Positions 7,323 to 17,267 are shown, counted from the first letter of the stretch. The stretch: 64,000 nt of DNA from Algoriphagus marinus (GCF_001936475.1 NZ_MSPQ01000014.1:88290-152289); one strand, 5' to 3'. A program made the numbers and translations. The notes: a model not told the origin generated them from the sequence alone.

Positions 7323-9959
7323 ATGTCTATTGCCAGCAAATACGATCCAATTGCAACCGAAGCCAAATGGTACGACTACTGGATGGAGCATAAGCTTTTC
7401 TCCTCCAAAGTAGATCACAGCAAGGAACCTTACACCATCGTAATTCCTCCACCAAATGTCACCGGAGTCCTGCATATGGGCCACATGCTGAACAATACCA
7501 TTCAGGATGTACTGATCCGACGCGCTCGGATGCAAGGAAAAAATGCCTGCTGGGTACCGGGAACGGATCACGCTTCCATTGCTACGGAGACAAAAGTCGT
7601 GAATATGCTGAAGGATCAGGGAATCGACAAGAAATCCCTGAGCCGTGAAGAATTCCTCGCTTATGCCTGGGAATGGAAGGAGAAATACGGGGGAATCATC
7701 CTAGAGCAATTGAAAAAACTCGGAGCTTCCTGTGATTGGGATCGGACAGCATTCACCATGGATCCAGGACTGAGCAAGGCCGTGATTGACGTTTTTGTGG
7801 ACCTGCATCAGAAAGGTAAAATCTACCGTGGGATTCGAATGGTTAACTGGGATCCACAGGGAAAAACTGCACTCTCGGACGATGAGGTAATCACCAAAGA
7901 GATCGCCTCGAAGCTTTATTACATCAATTATAAAATTGAAGGTTCGGAAGATCAGTTTCTCACGATTGCTACAACGCGACCGGAGACGATTATGGCCGAT
8001 TCGGCCATTTGTATCAATCCGAACGATCCAAGATTTACGCATCTGAAAGGAAAGCGAGCAATTATTCCTTTAATCAATCGATCTGTTCCGATCATCGAAG
8101 ATGACTACGTGGATATGGAGTTTGGAACGGGCTGTTTGAAAGTAACTCCAGCTCATGACATCAATGACTACGAACTTGGAATCAAGCATAAATTAGAAGT
8201 AATCGACATCCTGAATGATGACGGTACACTAAATGAAAAAGCGCAAATCCTTGTTGGTGAAGATCGATTTGTAGCTCGAAAAATGATTGCGAAGCGATTG
8301 AAAGAAGCTGAGCAACTTGAAAAAATCGAGGAATACAAATCCAATGTAGGCCACTCAGAGCGGACCGATGCAGTGATTGAGCCGAAGCTTTCCCTACAGT
8401 GGTTCCTAAAAATGGAAGACATCACCAAACCTGCTTTGACTTCAGTGATGGAAGATGTGATTCAACTCTATCCACCAAAATTCAAGAACATGTATCGGGC
8501 TTGGATGGAAAATGTAAGGGATTGGTGCATCTCTCGCCAACTCTGGTGGGGACATCAGATTCCGGCCTATTACCTTCCAAATGGCGAATATGTAGTTGCC
8601 AAATCGAAGGAAGATGCATTATCGCTTGCCAATGAGAAGTTTGGAACGAGGTATTCCGAATCAGACTTGATTCAGGATGAGGATGTATTGGATACTTGGT
8701 TTAGCTCTTGGCTATGGCCGATTTCGGTATTTGATACGGAGGTTTTTTCCACAGGAAAGCAAAATGAAGAATTGCAGTACTACTATCCTACCAATGACTT
8801 GGTTACTGCTCCGGAGATCTTATTCTTCTGGGTAGCTCGTATGATCATAGCAGGCTATGAATACACGGGTGAAAAGCCTTTCAAGAATGTTTACCTCACG
8901 GGAATCGTTCGAGATAAATTGGGTAGAAAGATGTCCAAATCACTTGGCAATTCTCCCGATCCGCTAGAACTTATCTCACAATATGGAGCAGATGGAGTCC
9001 GAACAGGAATGCTTTTCTCCTCCCCTGCTGGAAATGATTTGCCTTATGATGATAAGCTAGTCGAGCAAGGCCGGAACTTTGCGAATAAAATCTGGAATGC
9101 ATTCAGACTGGTACAAGGCTGGGAAATCGATCCAAAACTGGACGGTTTGCAGAATGAATCCAGTATCGCTTGGTTTGAAAGTCGATTCAATCAAGCTTTG
9201 GTAGAAATCAACGAGCACTTCGAGAAATTCCGAATTTCTGATGCACTCATGACTACTTACAAATTAGTTTGGGGAGATTTCTGTTCCTGGTATTTGGAGA
9301 TGATCAAGCCAGAATATCAGCATCCCATCGATCAGGCGACCTACGATCGCACCATTGGATTATTTGAGGATATTTTGCGGATTCTTCATCCATTTATGCC
9401 ATTTATCTCAGAAGAAATCTGGCATTTGATCAAAGAAAGATCTGTAGAGGAATCATTGATTTTGGCTTCGTGGCCAACGGAAAAAGCTTTTGATGCGCAA
9501 CTCATTGCCGAAGCGGCTCAAGTCTTCGAAGTCGTATCTCAAGTACGGAATCTTCGTGCATCCAAAGGAATGTCTCCAAAAGAAAGCTTGGACTTGACGA
9601 TCAATGCCAAGAATGAGGCGCTTTACACTCGATTTGAATCGGTATTGATCAAACTAGCCAATCTTTCTTCCTTTAACTTTGGAACAGCCGTGGAAAATTC
9701 CATGAGTTTTGTGGTAAAAGCTGATGAGTGCTTTATTCCTGCAGGCGATTCGATCAATGTGGAAGAAGAGCGAGAGAACATCAGCAAAGAACTCGAATAC
9801 ACGAAAGGCTTCCTAAATGCAGTGATGAAAAAGCTCAGCAACGAGCGATTTGTTGCAGGAGCTCCAGCACAAGTCATCGAAATGGAGCGTAAAAAACAAG
9901 CTGATGCAGAGGCAAAAATCAAGACCTTGGAAGAAAGTCTGGCCAAATTGGGAAGCTAA
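7323..9959 (+). CDS. valS: Valyl-tRNA synthetase
   Basis: This class I aminoacyl-tRNA synthetase charges tRNA-Val in the cytoplasm and edits mischarged threonine. The 878 residues carry the HIGH-type motif HMGH at 51-54, the CP1 editing domain (about 190-340, with TTRPETIMAD and FGTGCLKVTPAHD), the WWGHQIPAYY segment and KMSKS at 536-540. The anticodon-binding helical domain (about 610-750) is followed by a C-terminal coiled coil (about 815-878) with the family's charged heptads. Length and motif order are complete. It is monocistronic, closed by a bidirectional terminator. Confidence 0.98.
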   Translation: MSIASKYDPIATEAKWYDYWMEHKLFSSKVDHSKEPYTIVIPPPNVTGVLHMGHMLNNTIQDVLIRRARMQGKNACWVPGTDHASIATETKVVNMLKDQGIDKKSLSREEFLAYAWEWKEKYGGIILEQLKKLGASCDWDRTAFTMDPGLSKAVIDVFVDLHQKGKIYRGIRMVNWDPQGKTALSDDEVITKEIASKLYYINYKIEGSEDQFLTIATTRPETIMADSAICINPNDPRFTHLKGKRAIIPLINRSVPIIEDDYVDMEFGTGCLKVTPAHDINDYELGIKHKLEVIDILNDDGTLNEKAQILVGEDRFVARKMIAKRLKEAEQLEKIEEYKSNVGHSERTDAVIEPKLSLQWFLKMEDITKPALTSVMEDVIQLYPPKFKNMYRAWMENVRDWCISRQLWWGHQIPAYYLPNGEYVVAKSKEDALSLANEKFGTRYSESDLIQDEDVLDTWFSSWLWPISVFDTEVFSTGKQNEELQYYYPTNDLVTAPEILFFWVARMIIAGYEYTGEKPFKNVYLTGIVRDKLGRKMSKSLGNSPDPLELISQYGADGVRTGMLFSSPAGNDLPYDDKLVEQGRNFANKIWNAFRLVQGWEIDPKLDGLQNESSIAWFESRFNQALVEINEHFEKFRISDALMTTYKLVWGDFCSWYLEMIKPEYQHPIDQATYDRTIGLFEDILRILHPFMPFISEEIWHLIKERSVEESLILASWPTEKAFDAQLIAEAAQVFEVVSQVRNLRASKGMSPKESLDLTINAKNEALYTRFESVLIKLANLSSFNFGTAVENSMSFVVKADECFIPAGDSINVEEERENISKELEYTKGFLNAVMKKLSNERFVAGAPAQVIEMERKKQADAEAKIKTLEESLAKLGS

Positions 9960-10021
9960 ATTAGAAGTCTCAAATTGACAGTTTTGAATCATCCTGATCA
10001 GATTTTGAATAAATAATCTCT

Positions 10022-10063
10022 AAAAAAATAGACCTGCCTCTACAGAAGCAGGTCTATTTTTTT
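10022..10063. terminator. Bidirectional terminator between valS and the convergent exported-protein gene
   Basis: A 16-bp arm ending ATAGACCTGC pairs with GCAGGTCTAT plus flanking A/T tracts around a 10-nt loop. T tracts occur on both strands, so it serves valS and the convergent gene at 10102-10890. Confidence 0.9.
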
Positions 10064-10101
10064 GAGTAGTAGAAAAGATTTTTACCGCGTGCTGACCTTC
10101 G

Positions 10102-10890
10102 CTATTTAGGAAAAAGAAACACTACCACCGCTCTCCATCCCCAATCAGCTTTGCTTCCATTTGGAGCGGCGAGATTCAATCGTGGCCCAATTGCAAACTG
10201 AGTCTTTTGCTTGCCAAGACTCGTCACGGCGCTAATCGTAGGATTTAACCAAATCGTAGTAGTGGAAGCTTTCCAGTTTTGGGTCCACTCTATATTTGCA
10301 CCTATCCCTGCACCAGATTTCCAGTTATAGTTTACAAATGGTTGCACAAACATTTGACTCAGGTCTTGTCGATCAACATCTCCAGCCACAGACCAAATTT
10401 GATTCACCAAACCACCGATAGTCCACCCATTCGTCTGCTTCAATGCAACGGCAGTAGGGCCCATTCCAAATTTCTTTGCCGTAAGAAAATCATTGGTACC
10501 TGTTGGGATTAAAAAAGCTGGACCTACTCCCCAAGTTAACTTCTCGGAATTACTAGGCGAGAAAAAAGCTGACATGACCGCGTCTCCCAAACCAGACTGC
10601 TTCTCTCCAGGAGCTGTAATATTGTATTGCGTTACAATAGGTAATACTACCCGGGTAATCATATTGATTTTATCGTTGATTTTAATGGGTAGCACTGGCT
10701 GAAAATTCATGGTGCTTCGGGTACCCTGCCACTTCCCGATTCCGTAATCTGTATTATTTTGAAAGGGGACTGAGACCAATGAAGCGATCGGATTTGCCAA
10801 TTTTTTTGCCAATTCAGCGGCTTCATCTTGAGCGAATGCAGCTGAAAATGTACTAACGCAAAACAGAGTGGCAAGAATAAGTTTCTTCAT
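10102..10890 (-). CDS. Exported outer-membrane-like protein (MetA-pathway/neuromedin-U-like family)
   Basis: The 262-residue protein has a signal peptide ending AFA|QDE (residue 20). The rest alternates short amphipathic strands with glycine/asparagine turns, as in a small beta-barrel. Segments such as LPIVTQYNI, GVGPAFLIPTGTND and WRAVVVFLF resemble the family often annotated as transporter or neuromedin U (PF13557-like, linked by name only to phenol degradation). It may be a channel in the outer membrane. No substrate can be assigned. The gene stands alone, convergent with valS. Confidence 0.6.
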   Translation of the reverse strand: MKKLILATLFCVSTFSAAFAQDEAAELAKKLANPIASLVSVPFQNNTDYGIGKWQGTRSTMNFQPVLPIKINDKINMITRVVLPIVTQYNITAPGEKQSGLGDAVMSAFFSPSNSEKLTWGVGPAFLIPTGTNDFLTAKKFGMGPTAVALKQTNGWTIGGLVNQIWSVAGDVDRQDLSQMFVQPFVNYNWKSGAGIGANIEWTQNWKASTTTIWLNPTISAVTSLGKQKTQFAIGPRLNLAAPNGSKADWGWRAVVVFLFPK

Positions 10891-11008
10891 TAGAAAATGT
10901 TTTTTTGATAAACTTAATAAGTAACTCGATATTATATACTATTCCTCTGTTGGAGCGCATTAAAATAGGAAGAAAGGGAATAATCCAAGACTATTATCAC
11001 TCTTGAAA

Positions 11009-11815
11009 TCACATTTCTCTGATTTTTATTTCCTTAAAAAGTACCCCCTGACCTTCACTTTGCAATCCGATATATCCGGAAGTCAAGGGCTTACCATCCA
11101 CTTTAATAGCAGGATCAAATCGATTGGCGACTCCTCCACCGATCTGAGGAAAGGAATAAGTCAAAACAGTGTCGCCATTTACTAAATGATGCACAATAGA
11201 GTCTCCATAAACGATCAGCTCAGCTTTGACCCATTCGTCCCATTTGAAAGTAGGTGAGCTGGAATAAATGCAATGCCTCTCGTCAATTTTCCCTTCGAAA
11301 ACCACATCCGTTCCCGGCGAGCACATATTTCCTGTTGGTCTAGGCTTTCCTTCTTCCTCCTCTGCCAGCATCTGGTACTCCACAGATATAGGCCAATCCT
11401 GCTCCACTAAGATACTTTCAGGAGCTTGGGAGTGGAACATCACCCCGCTGTTTCGGTACGTATAGCTTTGGGCATCCTCTAGCCACTGATCCGTGAATCG
11501 GTATTCCCAGCTTAGATGGAAAGAAGAAAATGGCTTTTCATAAAATAAATGTCCATAGCGATCATTGAAGCTGTCGTAATCTGAATAATCAACTGCTAAT
11601 ATCCCATCGACTACCCGAAAGGTATTTGCATAGTTGTCTCCGGTTTCATGATGATGGATTTTTGGAATCCAGCCGCTTAGATCTTTCCCGTTGAAGAGCA
11701 CTTGCCAATTTGATTCTTCGGTAATCAGTTTTTCAGGAGTAGTCGGCTTTTGGCAAGAAGCGGTAAAAATGAATAACGCTAAATAAAGAATTGCGGGACT
11801 AAATATCTTTTTCAT
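11009..11815 (-). CDS. DUF1080 (3-keto-disaccharide hydrolase-like) lipoprotein
   Basis: The 268-residue lipoprotein has lipobox FTAS|C (Cys21). The body is a LamG-like beta-sandwich of the DUF1080 family: WQVLFNGKDLSGW at the start, then FRVVDGIL, GHLFYEKPFSSFHLSWEYRF, NSGVMFHS and the terminal SGYIGLQSEGQGVLFKEIKI. Some family members cleave 3-ketoglycosides; many are uncharacterised sugar-binding or hydrolytic proteins. It is last in a run of three exported proteins, 72 nt after the SUMF1-like gene. Confidence 0.85.
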   Translation of the reverse strand: MKKIFSPAILYLALFIFTASCQKPTTPEKLITEESNWQVLFNGKDLSGWIPKIHHHETGDNYANTFRVVDGILAVDYSDYDSFNDRYGHLFYEKPFSSFHLSWEYRFTDQWLEDAQSYTYRNSGVMFHSQAPESILVEQDWPISVEYQMLAEEEEGKPRPTGNMCSPGTDVVFEGKIDERHCIYSSSPTFKWDEWVKAELIVYGDSIVHHLVNGDTVLTYSFPQIGGGVANRFDPAIKVDGKPLTSGYIGLQSEGQGVLFKEIKIREM

Positions 11816-11887
11816 AGTGTTGAGGATTTAACAACAAGATGAAAAAAGTTGAGCGAAGGTGCTAGAAACTGTATGCCTTTTGTTTCG

Positions 11888-12601
11888 CTACCTATTCAGA
11901 TCTTTCACTAACCTGAATCCTAAAAATGAGCTGGAATAAGCAGTGTTTCTCAAATCTAAACTGTAATTATCCTCTATTGCCATCATATCTTTATCACTGA
12001 AAAATCGCCCGCCGATTCTATTGTACTCAGTCCCATTTTTTTCCAAAAGCGCAAATTCCTCCACGTTTCCAGACATATCATATATCCCCAATTGGTTTGG
12101 TTCTAGTGTGCCGATTGGCTGAATTTCCATTTTGGAATTAATGTCGTACCAGCCTATGCTATTCGCTTTATTTGATCCTGAATATTTATAAACCGGTGGC
12201 CAAACACCTCCGGCAGCTGCGATTTTCCACTCCCTTACAGTTGGAAGCCTTTTACCAACCCATTTGGCATAGGCCTTTACATCAGTAATCGTCACTCTGG
12301 TGACAGGAAGTTTAGCGTACCACTTTTTATCTATCAAGTTGCCATCTTGGTCATGCCGCCAATTCAACCCTTCGAATAGCTCGGAGGGATTATCTCTTGT
12401 TGGTTTTGGTCCAGTCCCCCGGACTTCACAAGTAGTTTTATATGCTGTAGCCAAAACGAATTTTTCAAATTCGTCCATTGTCACCTCATGGGTGTCGATC
12501 ATAAAGTTATACCCCAAGTCTGCATTCTTGACCAAAACCATTTTGTCAGAATTTAATTGAGTTAAATTCAGGAGGAAAAAGATTGAGATTAAATAGTTCA
12601 T
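11888..12601 (-). CDS. SUMF1/FGE-like exported protein, probably non-catalytic
   Basis: The 237-residue protein has a hydrophobic N-terminal export signal and a sulfatase-modifying-factor fold: FMIDTHEVTMDEFEKFV, LPVTRVTITDVKAYAKWVGKRLPTVREWKIAAAGG (family core motif, split by landmarks), GIYDMSGNVEEF and SSSFLGFRLV. True formylglycine-generating enzymes use a pair of cysteines near the C-terminus; here the whole protein has one cysteine (TTCEV), so copper-dependent catalysis is unlikely. A ligand- or protein-binding role is more plausible. It starts 2 nt after the beta-propeller gene, so they share a transcript. Confidence 0.8.
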   Translation of the reverse strand: MNYLISIFFLLNLTQLNSDKMVLVKNADLGYNFMIDTHEVTMDEFEKFVLATAYKTTCEVRGTGPKPTRDNPSELFEGLNWRHDQDGNLIDKKWYAKLPVTRVTITDVKAYAKWVGKRLPTVREWKIAAAGGVWPPVYKYSGSNKANSIGWYDINSKMEIQPIGTLEPNQLGIYDMSGNVEEFALLEKNGTEYNRIGGRFFSDKDMMAIEDNYSLDLRNTAYSSSFLGFRLVKDLNR

Positions 12602-12603
12602 TG

Positions 12604-13713
12604 CTATTTCAATTTAATTTTAGCAATTATCGGACTTAAGTATTCACCTTCAGGTTTGTGTTTTTTTAAGAATGCTCTTCCTTCTGGAATTCCTTGAAGT
12701 AAACCAATGGCCTCCTCATCCAATACCGCTATTAAGACCTCATTATTCAAATAGTTGTATCCCGAAAAAATAGGTACATCAAAATCATTTTGGATGCTTT
12801 TTGTTAGCACATCCTGAGTTTTACTTTTCCATCGAAATATCGGCCGTTGATCATTTTTGATTAAAAATAGATGATTGTCCAAATTCCCTCTCCAATAGCC
12901 CATATAAAGAATTCCATTTTCCTCAGTTATTACTTTCCTATAACTCTCATCATCAATGATATCTTCCCGATTACTAAGATTGCTAACATCACTAAACTTC
13001 AAAACTTCTTTGATTTGCCCTGTCCCAGAGATAGCGAAGATACTTGAATCATAAACCTTTGAAGCAAACAACTCACCTCCTGATCGAACCAGTGCAAAAT
13101 CTTGAGACAAAATCAGCTCATTTTTAGATAATGGAATGGCTTGATCTATTACTTGCTCAGTTTCAAAATCATAGGTAAAGAGCTGGCTAGGTAAATCTAG
13201 TTTAGACTCTTCCACCATATCTCTGAAAAATGCAAATCTATTCTGTCCTAAATATCCAATGGAATGGACAATCAAAGAGCTGGGGATTCGATATTGTCTC
13301 GATGGGTTTCCATTTTCATCATAAACAAAAATCTTTCTTTGAGCTCCAGAAAAGACAAAAATCTCCCGGGAGGCCGGATCATAGTCAAAATCGGATATTT
13401 CTACAAACTCATCGGGACCACCCAGTCCAATCTCTAAAGAAAATAAATGGGTGCCTGTGTCCGTAAAAACAGCTAAAGTTTCGGTGTAGGAATTATCCAA
13501 AATGAAAAAACGATCATTTTCATAGATCAATTTATCAACTCCATAGATAACAGCATCAGACTCTTTGTCTAAAACCAAATACTCAACACCTTCTGAGATC
13601 TCAGAAATCAATAGTTTATCTTGGATTTTAATATTACCGAGTTCTACTTCATCATTTACAGACTCAGCACAACCGACTAGGCAAAAAAGCAGTATGGCAA
13701 TTCTTCGTATCAT
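12604..13713 (-). CDS. 6-bladed beta-propeller lipoprotein
   Basis: The 369-residue protein has a short signal peptide with lipobox LVG|C (Cys15). It consists of repeated blades such as RFFILDNSYTETLAVFTDTG, split by family pattern (FxxLD, then VFDxxG), and IFVYDENGNPSRQYRI. This is the 6-bladed beta-propeller family (BF4221-like) common in Bacteroidota, of unknown function and probably surface or periplasmic. It heads the unit with the SUMF1-like gene. The 156 bp upstream are AT-rich without a clear signal. Confidence 0.82.
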   Translation of the reverse strand: MIRRIAILLFCLVGCAESVNDEVELGNIKIQDKLLISEISEGVEYLVLDKESDAVIYGVDKLIYENDRFFILDNSYTETLAVFTDTGTHLFSLEIGLGGPDEFVEISDFDYDPASREIFVFSGAQRKIFVYDENGNPSRQYRIPSSLIVHSIGYLGQNRFAFFRDMVEESKLDLPSQLFTYDFETEQVIDQAIPLSKNELILSQDFALVRSGGELFASKVYDSSIFAISGTGQIKEVLKFSDVSNLSNREDIIDDESYRKVITEENGILYMGYWRGNLDNHLFLIKNDQRPIFRWKSKTQDVLTKSIQNDFDVPIFSGYNYLNNEVLIAVLDEEAIGLLQGIPEGRAFLKKHKPEGEYLSPIIAKIKLK

Positions 13714-13869
13714 ATTCTATTTAAAAGAAAATAAAATATAGTTACCAATAAAGAGATAAGATTAACTTACTTTATAAGTAATTGAAAATGAGATAACTAA
13801 ATTTTAGTTATTTTGAAATAAATTAAAAATCAAAAGCTTATAAAGTTAGAATACAATAAAAAGAAGAAA

Positions 13870-14922
13870 TCAATGCTTCCAATCGTAGCCATCAACTTGC
13901 TCTAAGCAAGCTTTCAGCAAGGCGATTGAATCAGCAATATCCTGCTTATGTGCCATTTCAATCACTTGGTGAAGATGTCTTGTAGGAATTGAAATTGCTC
14001 CGGCGATAGCTCCTTGTTTTCCCATTCGCTGCACTCCGGCGGTATCTGTACCTCCTGCAGTTAAGATTTCAGGCTGCCAGTTGATTTTAGATTTGGTTGC
14101 AGTTTGTTTCATAAAATCAACCATGCGGTAATCACAAATCGTCATCGCATCCATGATCTTGATCGCAGTTCCTTTTCCCAGTTCGGTCACTTTCTCATGT
14201 GGCTGCGCTCCTGGTACATCAAAAGCAATGGTAGTATCCAAGGCAATCCCAAAATCAGGGTTTATTCCATGTGCAGCCACATTTGCTCCACGAAGTCCCA
14301 CTTCCTCTTGCACGGTAAAAGTAGCATAGACATCGTAAGCTGGATTATCCAATTGCTTGAGCGTCTCGATCAGAATAAACACTGCTACTCGGTTGTCAAT
14401 GGATTTACAATTGACACAATCACCCATTTCGATCAATTGACGATCTCGAGTGACCGGATCTCCTATCGTAATGTATTTCTCCACCTCTTCTTTGGGCATC
14501 CCCAAATCGATAAAAAAGTCTGTAGTTTTCGGCAAAACAGCGCGCTCCTCTGTAGTCATCACGTGGATCGGCTTACTTCCCATCACTCCTATCAAATCTG
14601 TTTTGCCATGCACGATTACTCGTTGCGCGGTAAGTGTTTTAGGATCAAAACCACCAAGTGTATGAAATCTCAGAAATCCCTTGTCATCAATATGCGTCAC
14701 AATAAAGCCAATCTCATCCATGTGAGCAGCAACCATCACACGCTTGCCATCTGGATTTCGCTTTCCTTTTTTGATAGCGATTACGTTGCCTAGATTATCC
14801 ACTTTCACCTCATCTGCAAGTGGAGTCACTTGCTCAATCACAAAATCCCGAACACGTTTTTCAAAACCGGGTGCTCCGGCGATTTCACAAATTTGTTTAA
14901 GAAGCGAAACGTTGATAGACAT
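13870..14922 (-). CDS. M42-family metallo-aminopeptidase
   Basis: This 350-residue cytoplasmic peptidase of the M42 (glutamyl aminopeptidase/endoglucanase-like) family trims peptides. Metal ligands and catalytic residues are visible: HMDEIGF (first His-x-Asp), the central Asp in CKSIDNR, the catalytic pair in QEEVGLRG, the ligand Asp in ALDTT and the terminal His in PTRHLH. The PDZ-like insertion (about 70-165) is present. Length is normal. It is a single gene between the beta-propeller unit and the amidotransferase. Confidence 0.92.
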   Translation of the reverse strand: MSINVSLLKQICEIAGAPGFEKRVRDFVIEQVTPLADEVKVDNLGNVIAIKKGKRNPDGKRVMVAAHMDEIGFIVTHIDDKGFLRFHTLGGFDPKTLTAQRVIVHGKTDLIGVMGSKPIHVMTTEERAVLPKTTDFFIDLGMPKEEVEKYITIGDPVTRDRQLIEMGDCVNCKSIDNRVAVFILIETLKQLDNPAYDVYATFTVQEEVGLRGANVAAHGINPDFGIALDTTIAFDVPGAQPHEKVTELGKGTAIKIMDAMTICDYRMVDFMKQTATKSKINWQPEILTAGGTDTAGVQRMGKQGAIAGAISIPTRHLHQVIEMAHKQDIADSIALLKACLEQVDGYDWKH

Positions 14923-15045
14923 GGTTGATTTTGGATTTAAAATATGAGATATATGATTTTTAGAAATCTCCTAAAAGAGATTTTTGAGGACATAATTTTA
15001 AAGCTAGAATAGCTGAGTTCATTTCCTCTGAAAATATATTTAGTA

Positions 15046-16929
15046 TCAGTAGGCTCTAATTGTCTTCCCTTCCATGAAGTTAACAAAGGATTTATTCACC
15101 ACCACGGTTCCTCCTTCTGTAGGGTAGTTACCAGTGAAATACCAATCACCTGTATGATCTGGGATACATTTATGAAGATTTTCAACAGTTTGAAAAATCA
15201 CTTGAACTTCTGCTTTAATATCCTCAGAGGTTACAATTTGAGCGACTTTATCAGAAACTTCTTCATAGGTGAATTTGCTGTAAACTCCTTTTACAAAATT
15301 CTCCATTTCTAAATTGGAATTGATACAGGAATCATAAACCTCCTCTAAGATGTGCTCCATTTTATTCTCTTTCAACAAAGCTAAAGCAGCACGGAAGGCT
15401 ATGAATTCCTTCATTTTAGACATATCAATACCATAGCAGTCCGGATATCGAATTTGAGGAGCAGAGGAAACAATGATAATTCGCTTTGGATTTAATTTAT
15501 CCAAAGTCGTCAGAATGCTTTTCTCTAACGTAGTCCCTCTTACGATACTATCATCGATCACAACTACTGTATCTACACCGGGCTTGATGACTTCGTAAGT
15601 AGTATCGTAGACGTTGGCGACCATAGTATCCCTATCATCATCGTTAGTGATGAAAGTTCGAAGCTTCACATCTTTACTTACCAATTTTTCTACTCTAGGT
15701 CGGAAATTCAAAAGCTCATCAAGATCACCAACATGCGGTTTTCCATCAATAAAAATCTCTCTTCGTTTTGCTGACAGATAATCCTCCAATCCTTCGATCA
15801 TGCCTAGGAAGGCTGTCTCAGCAGTATTTGGAATATAGGAGAAAACGGTGTTTTTCAGATCAAAATCGATCGCTTTGAGAATCTGAGGAATTAATGCTTT
15901 GCCTAGATTTTTTCGCTCTTGATAAATGTCCGGATCAGTTCCTCTGGAAAAATAAATTCGCTCAAAACTGCAAGATTTCTTTTCCCGAGCTGGCATGATT
16001 TCATCTTCGGAATAAGACCCATCTTTATTGATCACAAGCGCATGACCTGGCTTGATTTCTTTGATTTCTTTGAAATTGATATTGAATGCAGATTTGATAG
16101 CGGGCTTCTCTGAAGCCACAACAATCACCTCATCATCCGCATAATAATAAGCCGGTCGAATCCCCGAAGGATCTCTCACCACGAATGCAGAACCATTTCC
16201 AATCACTCCCGCCATAGCATACCCGCCGTCAAAATCCCGACAGGATCTTCTTAGAATTCGAGCCACATCCAACTCATCCTCAATAACTTGAGTGACCTGT
16301 TCGTTCGAAAATTTATGCTTGTATTTATCGAAGATTCGTTGATTCTCTTCATCCAAAAAGTGTCCGATTTTCTCCATTACCGTAACCGTATCAGTTTTTT
16401 CCTTAGGGTGCTGCCCAAGTTCCACCAACTTCCCAAATAGCTCCTCCACATTGGTCATGTTGAAGTTTCCCGCCATGACCAGGTTTCGACTTCTCCAGTT
16501 ATTTTGTTTTAGGAATGGATGACAGGTTTCAATAGAGTTTTCCCCATGTGTGCCATATCTCAGGTGCCCCAACCAGACTTCTCCGGTAAATGCTATATTT
16601 TCTTTAAGCCACTCACCATCCGTAAGGGCATCATGACCTCCAATTTTTTTAGCCTTTTTGATCTTCTTATTGATTTTGTCAAAGATAAAATTGACAGCCG
16701 AAGGCTCTATAGAACGATATCGACTAATGTATCGAGTACCCGGTTTCGTGTCGATTTTGATATTGGCAACACCGGCCCCATCCTGTCCACGATTGATTTG
16801 TTTTTGCATTAGCACATAGAGCCTGTTTGAGGCAAAAGCTGCTGTCCCATATTTGTCAATGTAATATTGAACGGGTTTTCGCAGCCTTATCATTGCTATG
16901 CCGCACTCGTGTTTGATGGCGTCACTCAT
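15046..16929 (-). CDS. Amidophosphoribosyltransferase-like protein (long Bacteroidota form)
   Basis: At 627 residues it is longer than E. coli PurF (about 505). The N-terminal class II glutaminase domain begins MSDAIKHECGIAM, with Cys9 the probable nucleophile once the short leader is removed; GEVWLGHLRYGTHG and YAMAGVIGNG follow. The phosphoribosyltransferase domain contains VVVIDDSIVRGTTL (about residues 454-467), the PRPP loop. The predicted reaction is glutamine plus PRPP to phosphoribosylamine, the first step of purine synthesis. Bacteroidota often carry this long form beside a standard PurF, so whether it is the main enzyme is uncertain; no other pur gene is nearby. Confidence 0.85.
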   Translation of the reverse strand: MSDAIKHECGIAMIRLRKPVQYYIDKYGTAAFASNRLYVLMQKQINRGQDGAGVANIKIDTKPGTRYISRYRSIEPSAVNFIFDKINKKIKKAKKIGGHDALTDGEWLKENIAFTGEVWLGHLRYGTHGENSIETCHPFLKQNNWRSRNLVMAGNFNMTNVEELFGKLVELGQHPKEKTDTVTVMEKIGHFLDEENQRIFDKYKHKFSNEQVTQVIEDELDVARILRRSCRDFDGGYAMAGVIGNGSAFVVRDPSGIRPAYYYADDEVIVVASEKPAIKSAFNINFKEIKEIKPGHALVINKDGSYSEDEIMPAREKKSCSFERIYFSRGTDPDIYQERKNLGKALIPQILKAIDFDLKNTVFSYIPNTAETAFLGMIEGLEDYLSAKRREIFIDGKPHVGDLDELLNFRPRVEKLVSKDVKLRTFITNDDDRDTMVANVYDTTYEVIKPGVDTVVVIDDSIVRGTTLEKSILTTLDKLNPKRIIIVSSAPQIRYPDCYGIDMSKMKEFIAFRAALALLKENKMEHILEEVYDSCINSNLEMENFVKGVYSKFTYEEVSDKVAQIVTSEDIKAEVQVIFQTVENLHKCIPDHTGDWYFTGNYPTEGGTVVVNKSFVNFMEGKTIRAY

Positions 16930-16959
16930 GGAGTCAGGAGAAAGTTATGTTTGGTCATT

Positions 16960-16967
16960 CAAAGTTA
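16960..16967 (-). promoter_or_regulatory. Candidate -7 element of the amidophosphoribosyltransferase-like gene
   Basis: On the minus strand TAACTTTG matches TAnnTTTG, 30 bp before the ATG. A TTTG lies at 16992-16995 but the 24-bp spacer is long. Confidence 0.35.
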
Positions 16968-17157
16968 ATTGATTTTAAAAGAAAATTTGGTCAAAAAAAG
17001 TTCTACTATTCTTTCCGGTTTATCAATCCCATAAAAGAGTCTTTTAAATCAATTTTTTACACGGTTTTAAATAAAATTAAGAACGATATGCTGATAAATT
17101 CTACAACCTAACCACATGATTTTTGAACAAAAAGCCTCTAAATCCAAAACAGGGCAC

Positions 17158-17174
17158 TTGGCACAGGTATCGCA
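17158..17174 (+). promoter_or_regulatory. Sigma-54 promoter upstream of the small exported protein
   Basis: TTGGCAC-AGGTA-TCGCA carries the invariant GG (17160-17161) and GC (17172-17173) separated by exactly 10 bp and matches TGGCAC-N5-TTGCA at all but one position. The predicted start of transcription is near 17185, giving an 83-nt leader before the ATG at 17268. The gene after next encodes a sigma-54 activator, which supports the call. The rest of the 338-bp gap from 16930 shows no other clear signal; an activator site should lie upstream of 17150 but I see no convincing inverted repeat. Confidence 0.75.
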
Positions 17175-17267
17175 TAGGTAGTACATGTCGGCGGAACAAA
17201 TCCAATGACAATAGGATCCGGATCCAACTATTTAAAGAAGTAAATTTAACTTAAACCAACTAGAGTC

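Noticed and set aside
13793..13811. Palindrome ATAACTAA-ATT-TTAGTTAT upstream of the M42 peptidase stop
   Set aside because: All A/T pairs in AT-rich DNA and no T tract typical of a terminator; not distinguishable from chance.
14104..14793. 229-codon plus-strand frame opposite the M42 peptidase gene
   Set aside because: It lies entirely antisense to a conserved enzyme gene with all its motifs, and its own translation shows no family features.
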